From NCBI GenBank assembly GCA_011090425.1, contig PHGD01000004.1:1-64000 (forward strand): a stretch of DNA of 64,000 bases. Reading direction: 5' to 3'. This DNA comes from Nitrospira sp. LK70 (GTDB lineage: Bacteria; Nitrospirota; Nitrospiria; Nitrospirales; Nitrospiraceae). The notes under the pieces were generated by a model, which saw nothing but the letters and a program-made list of their open reading frames with translations, did no database searches and was not told where the DNA came from. Shown one piece after another: positions 16,167 to 25,484 of this stretch. A program made the position numbers and the translations under genes. Position 1 is the first letter of the stretch; the number at the start of each line of letters is the position of its first letter.

Positions 16167-17936
16167 ATGGCGGAAAATAAGGGCCAGCCAAATCGACTCC
16201 GGTCCCTCCGAGATTCTGTCAAGAAGATTACGAAGCGGCTGTCTGAGGGGAATGAGGAGATGATTCACAAGAACGACGAACACGCGCGCGAGATGGACAA
16301 GCTTCGTGTTCAGATCCAGTCGATGGAGGAAGAAATCCGTCGACTCTACCAATCGCGCTACCAACTCGATCAAGCCAATAAGCAGAACGAAAAACTCGTC
16401 GCCACGCTGCAGGAAGCGAAGGCCCAAATCGAGGCGCTGCGTACTGAGGTGGAAAAACTGACGGCGCCGCCGTCGGCCTATGCCATTTTCTCCAGTATGA
16501 ATGCGGACGGGACCGGAAATGTTTATGTGTCCGGACGGAAAATGAAGGTCAGTCTTCATCCCTCGATCAAGCGCAGTGAGTTGCAGAAGGGACGAGAAGT
16601 CGTCCTGAATGAAGCGCTCAACGTGATCGAGGTCAAAGGGTTCGACAGTCAGGGAGAGGTGGTTCGACTCAAAGACGTGTTGGAAGGGGCGCGGGCATTG
16701 GTCACGCTCCATTTCGATGAGGAAAAGGTCGCCGAGCTCGGCGACCCGCTGCTTGCTGAGCGGCTGAGCGTGGGGGATCACTTGTTGTACGATTCTCGCT
16801 CCGGGTATGTCATTGAGAAGCTGCCGAAGTCCGAAGCGGAAGAACTCGTGTTGGAAGAGGTCCCGGATGTCGACTATGAGCACATCGGAGGCCTCCAGAA
16901 AGAATTAGAGCAGGTACGCGATGCCGTTGAACTTCCGTTCCTGCATCCCCAGGTATTCTCCGAGTATAAGCTCAGCGCACCGAAAGGGGTTCTACTCTAT
17001 GGCCCACCCGGCTGTGGAAAGACGCTGATCGCCAAAGCCGTCGCCAATTCGATCGCCAAGAAATTAGGCCATCGGGCAGGCAAGGAAATTCGGAGCTATT
17101 TTCTTCATGTCAAGGGCCCTGAATTGCTCAATAAGTATGTCGGGGAGTCGGAGCGTCAGGTGCGTGAAGTGTTTAAGAAGGCGAAAGAACGGGCAGACGA
17201 CGGTCATCCGGTGATCGTGTTTTTCGATGAGATGGATGCGCTCTTCAGAACCCGTGGGACAGGCGTGTCCTCGGATATCGAATCGACGATCGTTCCGCAG
17301 TTTCTCTCTGAGATTGATGGGGTCGAGCGATTGCGCAACGTCATCGTCATTGGGGCCAGCAACCGTCAGGATTTGATCGATCCCGCGGTGCTTCGTGCCG
17401 GTCGATTGGACGTCAAGGTCAAAGTGGGGCGACCGGATGCCGCGGCTGCCCGTGACATTTTCTCGAAATATATCTCAACGGACCTCCCTTTTGCCGCCGA
17501 GGATCTGGAACGGCATGGAGGCGATCGACAGGCCCTGGTCAATCAATTGACATCCCTGACGGTCGAGACCATGTACGCAGCCAGCGAGGAAAATAAGTTC
17601 ATTGAAGTGACCTACGCCAACGGCGAAAAGGAAGTTCTGTACTTCCGGGACTTCGCCAGCGGAGCCTTGATCGAAGGGATTGTTTCGCGCGCGAAAAAAT
17701 TTGCCGTGAAGCGTGTGATCGCGAAAGAGGGAGCCGGTCTGTGCTCGGACGACTTGATCCGCGCCATCCGTGAGGAGTTCAAGGAACACGAGGATCTTCC
17801 CAATACGACCAATCCGGACGATTGGGCAAAAGTTGCCGGAAAGAAGGGGGAGAAGATCGTTCATATCCGGACCATCAGCGGTGGGCCTGCCGATCATCGT
17901 CAGATTGAAACCATCAGTACCGGCCACTATCTCTAA
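16167..17936 (+). CDS. mpa: Proteasome-activating AAA ATPase (Mpa/ARC)
   Basis: This hexameric unfoldase feeds tagged proteins into the 20S proteasome. The 589 residues run in the order N-terminal coiled coil (about 30-100, where Pup binds in Mpa), OB-type region (about 100-225) and AAA module. The AAA module has Walker A GPPGCGKT at 279-286 and Walker B VIVFFDEMD, and the pore loop and second region are present. The last residues are GHYL. A penultimate Tyr is the proteasome-docking motif of Mpa. It is followed eight bases later by dop. Confidence 0.96.
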   Translation: MAENKGQPNRLRSLRDSVKKITKRLSEGNEEMIHKNDEHAREMDKLRVQIQSMEEEIRRLYQSRYQLDQANKQNEKLVATLQEAKAQIEALRTEVEKLTAPPSAYAIFSSMNADGTGNVYVSGRKMKVSLHPSIKRSELQKGREVVLNEALNVIEVKGFDSQGEVVRLKDVLEGARALVTLHFDEEKVAELGDPLLAERLSVGDHLLYDSRSGYVIEKLPKSEAEELVLEEVPDVDYEHIGGLQKELEQVRDAVELPFLHPQVFSEYKLSAPKGVLLYGPPGCGKTLIAKAVANSIAKKLGHRAGKEIRSYFLHVKGPELLNKYVGESERQVREVFKKAKERADDGHPVIVFFDEMDALFRTRGTGVSSDIESTIVPQFLSEIDGVERLRNVIVIGASNRQDLIDPAVLRAGRLDVKVKVGRPDAAAARDIFSKYISTDLPFAAEDLERHGGDRQALVNQLTSLTVETMYAASEENKFIEVTYANGEKEVLYFRDFASGALIEGIVSRAKKFAVKRVIAKEGAGLCSDDLIRAIREEFKEHEDLPNTTNPDDWAKVAGKKGEKIVHIRTISGGPADHRQIETISTGHYL

Positions 17937-17943
17937 CTATCCT

Positions 17944-19443
17944 ATGCCAGACCACACATCCACGAATCGCATGCGTGTGCTTGGGACTGAAACCGAGTTC
18001 GGCATCGCGACAAAAGATCCATCCGCGATGGACCCTGTGTCGGGCTCATTCGCCGTGATCGGACATTACCCGAGACTTCCGGTTCCGTGGGCGCTCTGGG
18101 ATTACGAAAACGAAAATCCACTTTTGGATGCCAGGGGATTTGAAGTTGACGGCGAACGAGAACGTCCCAATCCGGACTATAACCGGCAGCTGAATAAGGT
18201 GTTGGCGAACGGCGGACGGTTATATGTCGATGGAGCTCATCCGGAATACTCGACGCCGGAGTGTTCGAACGCTAGAGAGATCGTGGCGTTCGAACGGGTC
18301 GGGGAGCGCATTCTCTCGGCATGCCTTCAGGAAATGGCTCGGGTGAGAGGAAGTGAGCAGTATGTCTTATACAAGAACAATTCCGACGGCAAGGGCAACA
18401 GTTACGGATACCACGAAAACTATTTAGTCTCAAGGTCCGTGCCGTTTGACAGGATCGCCCGGGTGTTGACGCCGTTCCTTGTCACGCGGCCGATTTTCTC
18501 CGGAGCAGGAAAAGTCGGGGCTGAAAATCAGACCAGTCCGACGGAATATCAAATCTCGCAGCGCGCCGACTTTTTCGAATGTCTCATGGACCTCAACACG
18601 ATGGTCAAACGGCCGATCATCAACACGCGCGACGAACCGCATGCCGATGCGGCAAGGTTTCGGAGACTCCATGTCATCACGGGTGACGCCAACATGGCGG
18701 AACTCTCCACCTATCTGAAGGTAGGAACGTTGGACATCGTCTTGGATTTGCTTGAGTCAGGAGCCGATTTGCCTCAGTTCGAACTGGATGAGCCGGTTCG
18801 TGCGTTCAAACAGGTGTCCCGCGACCTGGATGTGAAGGACACCCTGAAACTATCGGGTGGAAGGCCTACTACGGCTCTTGCCGTCCAGCGGGCGTACCTG
18901 AGCGCTGCCAAGACGTTTTATGCCTCGCAGGATCGCAGTTCTTCTACTCACGATGTGTTGTTTCGTTGGGAGGATGTGTTGAATCGGCTCGATCGCGATC
19001 CGCGACTGTTGGTGAACGCGTTGGATTGGGTCGCCAAGCGGCATATGATCGAGTCCTATATGGAGCGTAAAGGGTGTGGATGGGATGATCCTCGAATGAA
19101 ACTGATGGATCTCCAATATCATGATGTCCGCCCGGACAAGGGATTGTTCTACACGTTGGAGCGTAGTCGCCTCATCGAGCGAATCGTTGAGGAAGACGAT
19201 ATTCAACGGGCGGAGCTCAATCCGCCGACAGGTACGAGAGCGTATTTTCGTGGGCGTTGTGTCAGTAAGTTTGCGAAGGCATTGTACGGGGCCAGTTGGA
19301 CGTCGGTGCTGTTCGACGTCGGCAATACGACGATCAAGAAAGTGCCTCTGATGGATCCTCATCGAGGGACGCAGGCCTTGACACAAGAGCTGCTCGATAC
19401 GACCGATTCAGCCGATGCCCTGATCGAAAAACTCACGGTGTGA
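17944..19443 (+). CDS. dop: Pup deamidase/depupylase Dop
   Basis: Dop belongs to the carboxylate-amine ligase/glutamine-synthetase-like fold. It deamidates Pup-type tags where needed and removes them from substrates. The 499 residues begin after a short leader with VLGTETEFGIA, where Glu residues bind Mg-ATP. The Dop-specific insertion follows near 40-85, then RLYVDGAHPEYSTPECSNA, in which the Asp is the catalytic position, then YKNNSDGKGNSYGYHENYL and INTRDEPHAD. ATG 17944 is chosen; the open frame upstream overlaps mpa. It ends 23 bases before prcB with no room for a pup gene. Confidence 0.94.
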   Translation: MPDHTSTNRMRVLGTETEFGIATKDPSAMDPVSGSFAVIGHYPRLPVPWALWDYENENPLLDARGFEVDGERERPNPDYNRQLNKVLANGGRLYVDGAHPEYSTPECSNAREIVAFERVGERILSACLQEMARVRGSEQYVLYKNNSDGKGNSYGYHENYLVSRSVPFDRIARVLTPFLVTRPIFSGAGKVGAENQTSPTEYQISQRADFFECLMDLNTMVKRPIINTRDEPHADAARFRRLHVITGDANMAELSTYLKVGTLDIVLDLLESGADLPQFELDEPVRAFKQVSRDLDVKDTLKLSGGRPTTALAVQRAYLSAAKTFYASQDRSSSTHDVLFRWEDVLNRLDRDPRLLVNALDWVAKRHMIESYMERKGCGWDDPRMKLMDLQYHDVRPDKGLFYTLERSRLIERIVEEDDIQRAELNPPTGTRAYFRGRCVSKFAKALYGASWTSVLFDVGNTTIKKVPLMDPHRGTQALTQELLDTTDSADALIEKLTV

Positions 19444-19466
19444 CGAATGGCGGTCCCAAGCCCACA

Positions 19467-20282
19467 ATGAAGCTGCCCTATCTTCCCGACCACGACGGCT
19501 CCAGTTTTTTTGATTTCGTCTCCACACATCATCCTGAGCTGGCATTACGAAGCCATGGAATGGCGGTGGGTCCCGACCAGGTGCGCGCTGTCGGACCGAT
19601 CGCTGTGCCCTCCGCCACGACCGTACTGGCCCTCAAGTATCAGCAGGGTGTCGTGATTGCCGGAGACCGCCGAGCCACGGAAGGGTTTCAGATCGCAGAC
19701 CGCCGAATCGAAAAAGTTTTCAAGATCGACGACTGGTCGGCCATGGCAATCGCTGGAGCGGCCGGTCCTTGCATCGAGATGGCCAAGTTATTTCAGACCG
19801 AGTTGGAGCATTACGAAAAGCTGGAAGGTATGCCGCTCTCCTGTGAAGGGAAGGCCAATAAACTTGGTCAGATGGTCAAGGCCAATCTTCCGATGGTGTT
19901 TCAGGGACTGGTCGTCATGCCGTTGTACGTCGGGTATGACGTGAAACGCGGCGAGGGCCGCATCTTCAAGTACGACATCACCGGCGGGCGGTACGAAGAA
20001 TCCGATTACCATGCGATCGGTTCCGGTGGGAAAGATGCCCGCAACACCATGCGGGAACATTTTCAGCGGCATCTCCACGAGGGAGATGCGATCAAATTAG
20101 CCTTGTTGGCGCTCTACAATGCCGCGGACGACGATGTCGGGACCGGCGGACCGGATCTCGTGCGGGGAATTTACCCCACGGCGAAGGTCGTCACCGCCCA
20201 AGGCATCATCGACGTATCAGACGACACACTGCGTACCGTCTGTGACGATGTGATGGCGGCACGTCGTTCAAGGGAGACGTAA
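19467..20282 (+). CDS. prcB: Proteasome beta subunit PrcB
   Basis: This is the catalytic subunit of the 20S core. The 271 residues include a propeptide of about 50, after which TTVLALKYQQGVVIAGDRR begins. Thr51 would be the exposed N-terminal nucleophile. With Thr as residue 1, Asp17 (GDRR, residue 67) and Lys33 (IEKVF, residue 83) fall at the canonical catalytic positions. ELEHYEKLEG and ADDDVGTGGPDLVRGIYPTA match actinobacterial PrcB closely. The start ATG 19467 is chosen over the longer frame, which overlaps dop. Confidence 0.96.
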   Translation: MKLPYLPDHDGSSFFDFVSTHHPELALRSHGMAVGPDQVRAVGPIAVPSATTVLALKYQQGVVIAGDRRATEGFQIADRRIEKVFKIDDWSAMAIAGAAGPCIEMAKLFQTELEHYEKLEGMPLSCEGKANKLGQMVKANLPMVFQGLVVMPLYVGYDVKRGEGRIFKYDITGGRYEESDYHAIGSGGKDARNTMREHFQRHLHEGDAIKLALLALYNAADDDVGTGGPDLVRGIYPTAKVVTAQGIIDVSDDTLRTVCDDVMAARRSRET

Positions 20283-20284
20283 TC

Positions 20285-20971
20285 ATGCCGATGCCCTATT
20301 ACGTGTCCCCTGAACAGATGATGCAGGATAAGGCTGAGTATGCCAAGAAGGGGATTGCCAAAGGCCGATCGATCATTGCGATAGAGTATAGCGACGGCAT
20401 TTTGTTGACGGCAGATAATCCGAGCGCCTCGCTGCACAAGGTTTCGGAAATCTACGACAACATCGCGTTTGCGGGAGCCGGCAAGTATAGCGAGTTCGAG
20501 AACCTTCGGAAGGCGGGCATCCGCCACGCTGATCTCAGAGGATTCATGTATAGCCGGGAAGATGTGACCGGCCGCTCGCTCGCAAACGGGTATTCGCAAA
20601 GCCTGGGGACTGTGTTCAGCCAGGAAATGAAGCCGCTTGAGGTGGAGATCCTCGTAGTGCAAGCCGGTGGTAACGATTATCCGAACGAGATCTATCGTAT
20701 CTCCTTTGACGGCAGCATCATCGATGAGAAGAACTTTGCCGTGATAGGCGGACGATCTGACGTGGTACACACCGTGTTGAAAGAAAAAAGCCCCGGCCAG
20801 GTTCCGCCCTTAGATGTCGCGTTGAAACTGTGTGTCACGGCGCTGGAGCAAACGGCCAATCAAAAGCTGCAGCCGGAAGGGTTGGAAGTCGCGGTCTTGG
20901 ACCGAACCCGTACAGGCAGAAAATTTCGGCGGTTATCGATCACCGACGTTCGACACATCCTCTCTCCCTGA
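20285..20971 (+). CDS. prcA: Proteasome alpha subunit PrcA
   Basis: PrcA forms the outer rings of the 20S core that gate entry and dock Mpa. The 228 residues begin MPMPYYVSPEQMMQDKAEYA, the N-terminal helix and YVSPEQ segment of PrcA. ARKGIAKGRS-like KKGIAKGRSIIAIEY, FAGAGKYSEFENLRKAGIR and the usual alpha-type beta-sandwich follow. It lacks the N-terminal Thr, as expected for an alpha subunit. It starts two bases after the prcB stop. Confidence 0.95.
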   Translation: MPMPYYVSPEQMMQDKAEYAKKGIAKGRSIIAIEYSDGILLTADNPSASLHKVSEIYDNIAFAGAGKYSEFENLRKAGIRHADLRGFMYSREDVTGRSLANGYSQSLGTVFSQEMKPLEVEILVVQAGGNDYPNEIYRISFDGSIIDEKNFAVIGGRSDVVHTVLKEKSPGQVPPLDVALKLCVTALEQTANQKLQPEGLEVAVLDRTRTGRKFRRLSITDVRHILSP

Positions 20972-20997
20972 CCCTCTGCTTTCCGTAGAGGCCTCCT

Positions 20998-21027
20998 TTG
21001 TTGAAGATCCGAAAAGCAGCGTATAAT
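20998..21027 (+). promoter_or_regulatory. Possible internal promoter for pafA
   Basis: TTGTTG (20998-21003), an 18-base spacer and a perfect TATAAT (21022-21027) lie in the 73-base gap between prcA and pafA. The expected start, near 21034, leaves little leader before ATG 21045. If the promoter is used, ATG 21063 may be the working start. Confidence 0.35.
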
Positions 21028-21044
21028 CTAGGTGAAGGCCTTTC

Positions 21045-22439
21045 ATGATGTCTGCGGGTCCCATGAAACAACGGATATTCGGTCTCGAAAACGAATACGG
21101 CCTCATCTTTTCCCCTAACGGCCGTATCTATCTCCCTATGGAAAAGGTTCTGGGCTACATCTTTGAAGGACTGATCCCGAATAGTTGGCCGTCGAACGCA
21201 TTCTTGGTCAACGGGGCTCGGTTCTATCAAGACACCGGCTGTCACCCCGAATACTCGACTCCGGAGTGCGACAACATCCATGAACTCGTGGTCCACGATA
21301 AGGCAGGCGAGCGCTTGTTGGAAGCCTGCCTGCCTGCAGCGGAGGAACGGTTACGAGAGGAAGGATTGTCGGGGGAAATCTATATTTTCAAGAATAACAC
21401 GGATTCTCTGGGGAATACCTACGGATGCCACGAAAACTTCCTCATGCGACGCGATGTCGATTTTTGGAAAGTCACCGAACAGTTGATCCCGTTTTTCGTC
21501 ACACGGCAAGTGTTCAGCGGGGCCGGTAAAGTCCTGAAAGTGTCGGGGAAGCCGCAATATTTCATCTCCCAGCGCGCGCAACATATTCACGAGAAGACGT
21601 CATCATCGACGACGTCTTCCCGAAGCATCATCAATACCCGCGACGAACCCCATTCGGACGCCGAACGGTATCGGCGCCTCCATATCATCGTCGGGGATTC
21701 CAACATGTCGGAGTATGCCACCTACCTCAAAGTGGGAACGGCCGCACTTGTTTTGTCGATGATCGAAGAGGGGTACACGGTGCATGGGTTGGAACTCGAG
21801 GATCCTGTCAAGGCGATCCGAGAGGTCTCGCGGGATCCGACCCTGAAGAAGAAAGTGAAACTCGATGACGGCCGGCAGATGACTGCCATTGAAATTCAGA
21901 TGGCCTATCTCAAAAGGGCCGGAGAATATCTGAACCAACAGGCACATGAACCCATTCTGGACGATGTGTGGGATAAATGGGAACGGATGCTCCGGCAGCT
22001 GGAAGAAGATCCGATGCAACTCATCCATCAAGTCGATTGGGTCACGAAGAAACATTTGATCCAATCCTATGTGGACAAGAAGAATTGCGGGTGGGACGAC
22101 CCGAGAGTGTTTCTCCTCGATTTGCAGTTCCATGACGTGAAGCGGACGAGAGGGTTATACTACCTGATGGAATCGCGTGGGCATATCGAACGAATCGTCG
22201 AGGAAGAGGCCGTCCAACGGGCGATGTCCACCCCGCCTCAGACGACCAGGGCCAAGGTCCGTGGGGATTTCATTCGATTCGCTCGCGCCAAGAATCGATC
22301 CTATACGGTGGATTGGACGTATCTGAAGCTGAACGGGTATTGGGAGGAAACCATCCTCTGCATGGACCCCTTCAGCGCGGTGAATCGACGGGTCGAAGAA
22401 CTGATTTCTCAAGTGTCCGGAGGGCGGTTCTATCGATGA
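21045..22439 (+). CDS. pafA: Pup--protein ligase PafA
   Basis: PafA joins the C-terminal Glu of a Pup-type tag to substrate lysines using ATP. The 464 residues share the Dop fold but lack the Dop insertion. IFGLENEYGLIFSP carries the Mg-binding Glu pair, and RFYQDTGCHPEYSTPECDN carries the catalytic Asp. FKNNTDSLGNTYGCHENFL and IINTRDEPHSDAERYRRLHI follow. ATG 21045 has AGGTGAAGG nearby; ATG 21063 is an alternative. The TGA stop overlaps the ATG of the M23 gene. Confidence 0.95.
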   Translation: MMSAGPMKQRIFGLENEYGLIFSPNGRIYLPMEKVLGYIFEGLIPNSWPSNAFLVNGARFYQDTGCHPEYSTPECDNIHELVVHDKAGERLLEACLPAAEERLREEGLSGEIYIFKNNTDSLGNTYGCHENFLMRRDVDFWKVTEQLIPFFVTRQVFSGAGKVLKVSGKPQYFISQRAQHIHEKTSSSTTSSRSIINTRDEPHSDAERYRRLHIIVGDSNMSEYATYLKVGTAALVLSMIEEGYTVHGLELEDPVKAIREVSRDPTLKKKVKLDDGRQMTAIEIQMAYLKRAGEYLNQQAHEPILDDVWDKWERMLRQLEEDPMQLIHQVDWVTKKHLIQSYVDKKNCGWDDPRVFLLDLQFHDVKRTRGLYYLMESRGHIERIVEEEAVQRAMSTPPQTTRAKVRGDFIRFARAKNRSYTVDWTYLKLNGYWEETILCMDPFSAVNRRVEELISQVSGGRFYR

Positions 22440-23434
22440 AGCCGACACGCGATCTGAGCGCTCGATGCCGTACCCTGCTAAGGCGTTTCGTGCTCGGTGC
22501 CGTCGGTATGCTTGCCGGTTGTCTGCTCGTCGGTCTCGTTCCGGGAGGGTCTGTACCTTCTGCTCAGGGGGTTGGTGCGAGCTATACCGGGAAACAGGGA
22601 GAAATTATCGTCGTCAAAGTTCCGGTCGATGATTCAGCCGCTCGCGTGCAGGGGAAATTCCTGGGTCGCACCGTTAGCTTCTTTCTCGACACTCGACTCG
22701 AAGAACCGAAAGGATTTGTCGGATTGCTCGGCATAGACTTACAGGATGAGCCTGGGACTCATGAATTGACCGTCGAGCTGCAGACGGATCAGCAGAGTCA
22801 CACGCTCCGCTACAGCGTATCAGTCGTCAAAGAGAAATTTCACGTCGAGCACCTCACGTTGCCAAAAGACAAGGTCGATCTCGATGAAAAAAGCTTGGCG
22901 CGATGGAAAGCCGAACAGGAACAGGTGAAAGAAGCCCTCGCGACGGATTCTCAGAGCAAACTCTGGCACCAGGGCTTCGTGGAGCCGGTGAGCGGCAAAC
23001 GAACCGGGATATTCGGCAGCGTGAGAATCATGAACGGCCAGGCTCGGAATCCGCACAATGGCGAAGACATCGGGGCTCCACTGGGCACTGTCGTCGCCGC
23101 GACGAACGAGGGGGTGGTGCGTCTCACCGTCGATCATATTTTCTCCGGGAAGGGTGTGTTTCTGGACCATGGGTTGGGTTTCTATTCGATGTATTTTCAT
23201 CTGTCCGAAGTCCTGGTCAAGGACGGCGAGCAGGTGAAAGCCGGACAGATCGTCGGGAAGGTAGGAGCCACCGGTCGAGCCACCGGTCCGCATCTCCATT
23301 GGGGCGTGAAACTCAACGGTGCGCGCGTGAATCCCTATGCCTTGCTGGATTTACCATTTAAAGGAACAGTGCAGTCGGCAGCTCCTGTATCGTCCGGTGA
23401 TCCGACTTCCAGCGTTGGCGCGCCGGCTCCATAG
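22436..23434 (+). CDS. Exported M23 metallopeptidase
   Basis: This secreted zinc endopeptidase probably cuts peptidoglycan cross-bridges. The 332 residues have a signal sequence (LLRRFVLGAVGMLAGCLLVG), a beta-rich domain at about 50-135, a short helical linker and a C-terminal LytM domain. The LytM ligands are intact, with NPHNGEDIGAP (His and Asp) and HLHWG (the HxH motif). It is thus unlike the degenerate LytM protein encoded at 6404. ATG 22436 overlaps the pafA stop, so it is translated with the proteasome operon. The open frame upstream is inside pafA. Confidence 0.93.
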   Translation: MKPTRDLSARCRTLLRRFVLGAVGMLAGCLLVGLVPGGSVPSAQGVGASYTGKQGEIIVVKVPVDDSAARVQGKFLGRTVSFFLDTRLEEPKGFVGLLGIDLQDEPGTHELTVELQTDQQSHTLRYSVSVVKEKFHVEHLTLPKDKVDLDEKSLARWKAEQEQVKEALATDSQSKLWHQGFVEPVSGKRTGIFGSVRIMNGQARNPHNGEDIGAPLGTVVAATNEGVVRLTVDHIFSGKGVFLDHGLGFYSMYFHLSEVLVKDGEQVKAGQIVGKVGATGRATGPHLHWGVKLNGARVNPYALLDLPFKGTVQSAAPVSSGDPTSSVGAPAP

Positions 23435-23524
23435 TTGCCACCGGTCTCATTCCCTGCCATCCGCATGATTTCTGGTTGACCTCGCCCCACCGCGAGAATA
23501 CCATTTTGGAATGAGGCATCCGCC

Positions 23525-23788
23525 ATGAGAATCTTCTTGTTCCTCTGCTCGGCGCTTTCCCTTCTGCTCGCAGCGCATCGTTTTTCGATCGCTGAGGGGA
23601 CGGGGCAAAATCAGAGTGGGTTGTTCTTTCTCCTCATCGGCATCCAGCTGCTGATTACCGCAGCACTGATCAGTCACCATCGAGAAGAACGCGCCACCAA
23701 GTCACCGACGTCGACCGAAAAGGAAGATCGCAACGAGGCCAGGCAAAGCAGGGGGAAAGCTTCGGAAGAACAAGGGACAAATTTCTGA
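23525..23788 (+). CDS. Small membrane protein of unknown function
   Basis: The 87 residues have two hydrophobic segments (IFLFLCSALSLLLAAH and SGLFFLLIGIQLLITAALI) joined by a short loop. A charged, low-complexity C-terminal tail of about 35 residues follows. I recognise no family. It follows the M23 gene by 90 bases and could be a late member of that operon. Confidence 0.6.
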   Translation: MRIFLFLCSALSLLLAAHRFSIAEGTGQNQSGLFFLLIGIQLLITAALISHHREERATKSPTSTEKEDRNEARQSRGKASEEQGTNF

Positions 23789-23951
23789 GGGACAACGAGC
23801 TTGCCAGGTTGGATTAATCAGATGGGGTCTTGATCTGAGCAGTTCTCCTCCCAAACGCGACCATTGCGTCAACTGCCTCTGAAGCTCTGAAATGGACCTA
23901 GCCGATCTCTCACCTTGTGGAGCAGCAAGATTCTCTCATTTGGAGGAACCG

Positions 23952-24563
23952 ATGCGATTTGTCGTGGCAACAGTATCGAGTTGCACTTTATTGTTTTCAA
24001 GTGGATGTGCAAACACAATCGGCGGAAAACCAGCAACTGATTACGCGCAGGCAGCCAGCAACGCCTTACAGTCGGGAGACTGGGCAACAGCACGGATGTA
24101 CCTGAGCAAAGCCATAGTCGATGCCCAACTAGGGCGTCCTAATCCGGCGCAACTCGCAGTCCTCCACTATGAGCATGGCCGTGCTTCTGGAGTTGTTTGC
24201 GATTTTTCCGAGGCTGAGAAATCCCTTATCCGAGCGTATGAATTGGACAAGCAAGCAGGTGATCCTACCTACATATCTCTCCTCGAACTTGGCCGGCTTA
24301 TGTTGGAGCAAAAGAAATTTGTTGAAGCAGCGGCATACTATGAGCGAGTGATTCCTGAGCTTGAAGCAAACCGAGCCTCGACGGAAGACCCGATTGGTTT
24401 CGCTGATATTCTCGATGAATATGCGATTGCCCTACGGAACGTCAATAGGGCGGCCGAGGCGCAGGTTCTTGCTACCCGTGGGGCAAAAATACGATCGGCG
24501 AATGCCGGGAAGGTTTCGATAACAGACCGTACTCCTTATGGCCAGAAGTGTACGCCTGGTTGA
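23952..24563 (+). CDS. TPR-containing lipoprotein
   Basis: The 203 residues start at ATG 23952, which follows TGGAGGAACC. The frame is open upstream to 23892. The signal peptide ends with LLFSSGC, a lipobox. The mature part holds TPR-like helices (ALQSGDWATARMYLSKAIVD, AEKSLIRAYELDKQAGD, LELGRLMLEQKKFVEAAAYY). Such proteins are usually envelope scaffolds. No partner is apparent from the neighbours. Confidence 0.75.
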   Translation: MRFVVATVSSCTLLFSSGCANTIGGKPATDYAQAASNALQSGDWATARMYLSKAIVDAQLGRPNPAQLAVLHYEHGRASGVVCDFSEAEKSLIRAYELDKQAGDPTYISLLELGRLMLEQKKFVEAAAYYERVIPELEANRASTEDPIGFADILDEYAIALRNVNRAAEAQVLATRGAKIRSANAGKVSITDRTPYGQKCTPG

Positions 24564-24735
24564 AATGGTAGAGCGTCAGCGGACACAAACGGGTGCTTCT
24601 GAAGCGGCAGTCACAGTAGCCCCAAGCAGACAAAATTAGATGGATGGATACTTTCTATGACCGGGCGCCATCGAGCTCGGAGCACCGATATGTGGTGTCG
24701 CTATCTTCCGGTAATTCGAGAATCGCGTGACTCTC

Positions 24736-25059
24736 TCAATACACAATGGGCGGGCGTTTGCCGTTGACGAGCAACAGCAGCCGTTTAAATTGTAATGGCT
24801 TGTCGGGATCACGCGTATAGTGGGTGGGATCTTCTAAGACTTCGACCTCGCTGAGCGGGATAGACAGTTTCTGCCGGATATGAGGGATGCTGGTTTCCAG
24901 CTCCAGCTCCAGGTCCACTAATCGCTCGCTGCATCCGGTCACGATGGTGTTGATATCTCCTTGATCGTCGAACTGCACCGTGACCCGTTCTTCAGGATTG
25001 ATCCAAGGCGTGATGAGGGCCATCTTGTCCGCAGGACTCATGGCGAAAGCCTTACCCAT
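24736..25059 (-). CDS. Conserved-looking hypothetical protein
   Basis: The 107 residues have no signal peptide or membrane segment. The composition is acidic and hydrophilic, with a VTVQFDDQGDINTIVTGC strand region and a C-terminal LQFKRLLLLVNGKRPPIVY. I recognise no domain. Balanced codon use and a clean frame suggest a real gene. It may be read with the downstream secreted protein, 53 bases further on the minus strand. Confidence 0.55.
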   Translation of the reverse strand: MGKAFAMSPADKMALITPWINPEERVTVQFDDQGDINTIVTGCSERLVDLELELETSIPHIRQKLSIPLSEVEVLEDPTHYTRDPDKPLQFKRLLLLVNGKRPPIVY

Positions 25060-25112
25060 GCTTTTATCATACCTCTATCGGTTCCATCGACGTCACTAGG
25101 GTATTCCCGCAG

Positions 25113-25484
25113 TTAATCAGGCGAGATGCCCAACCCTCCCATCAACGGCATCAAGCTTTCTTCTCTTGGTCCCTTTCCCTGCCTCGATGCATCACTGATT
25201 TCTTCGAGGAGTTGGGCGGCTTCGGGGCTCAGCTGTTTCAACTTTTCTCCAAGTTGCCCGGACGTCAAACCTTGTTGAATCTCGGTATCCGAGATTTTCC
25301 CGTCCTTGACGCCCTGCTGGAGGATCTGTGCTAGAGACTGCACTTTTGCCAGGATGTCGGGGGGCATACCGTTCAGGATGCTGACCGCGTCGTGCCGACC
25401 ACCTCCACTCTGAGCAAGGGTTGGAATGGCCGACGAAAGCAAAAACCCACAGAGAGCAATTATCAGTTTTCCTGATAAACCCAT
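25113..25484 (-). CDS. Secreted small protein of unknown function
   Basis: The 123 residues start at ATG 25484, chosen because GAGGAG lies seven bases upstream on the minus strand. The frame is open to 25553. The signal peptide (KLIIALCGFLLSSAIPTLAQ) ends at an AxA-like site. The mature protein is helical, with a DILAKVQSLAQILQQGVKDG repeat-like segment. No family was recognised. Confidence 0.6.
   Translation of the reverse strand: MGLSGKLIIALCGFLLSSAIPTLAQSGGGRHDAVSILNGMPPDILAKVQSLAQILQQGVKDGKISDTEIQQGLTSGQLGEKLKQLSPEAAQLLEEISDASRQGKGPREESLMPLMGGLGISPD

Noticed and set aside
19296-19466. Long N-terminal extension of PrcB, or a hidden pup gene overlapping the dop end
   Set aside because: The overlapping frame has no Pup-like Glu-rich composition and no Gly-Glu end; PrcB from 19467 gives a normal propeptide length.
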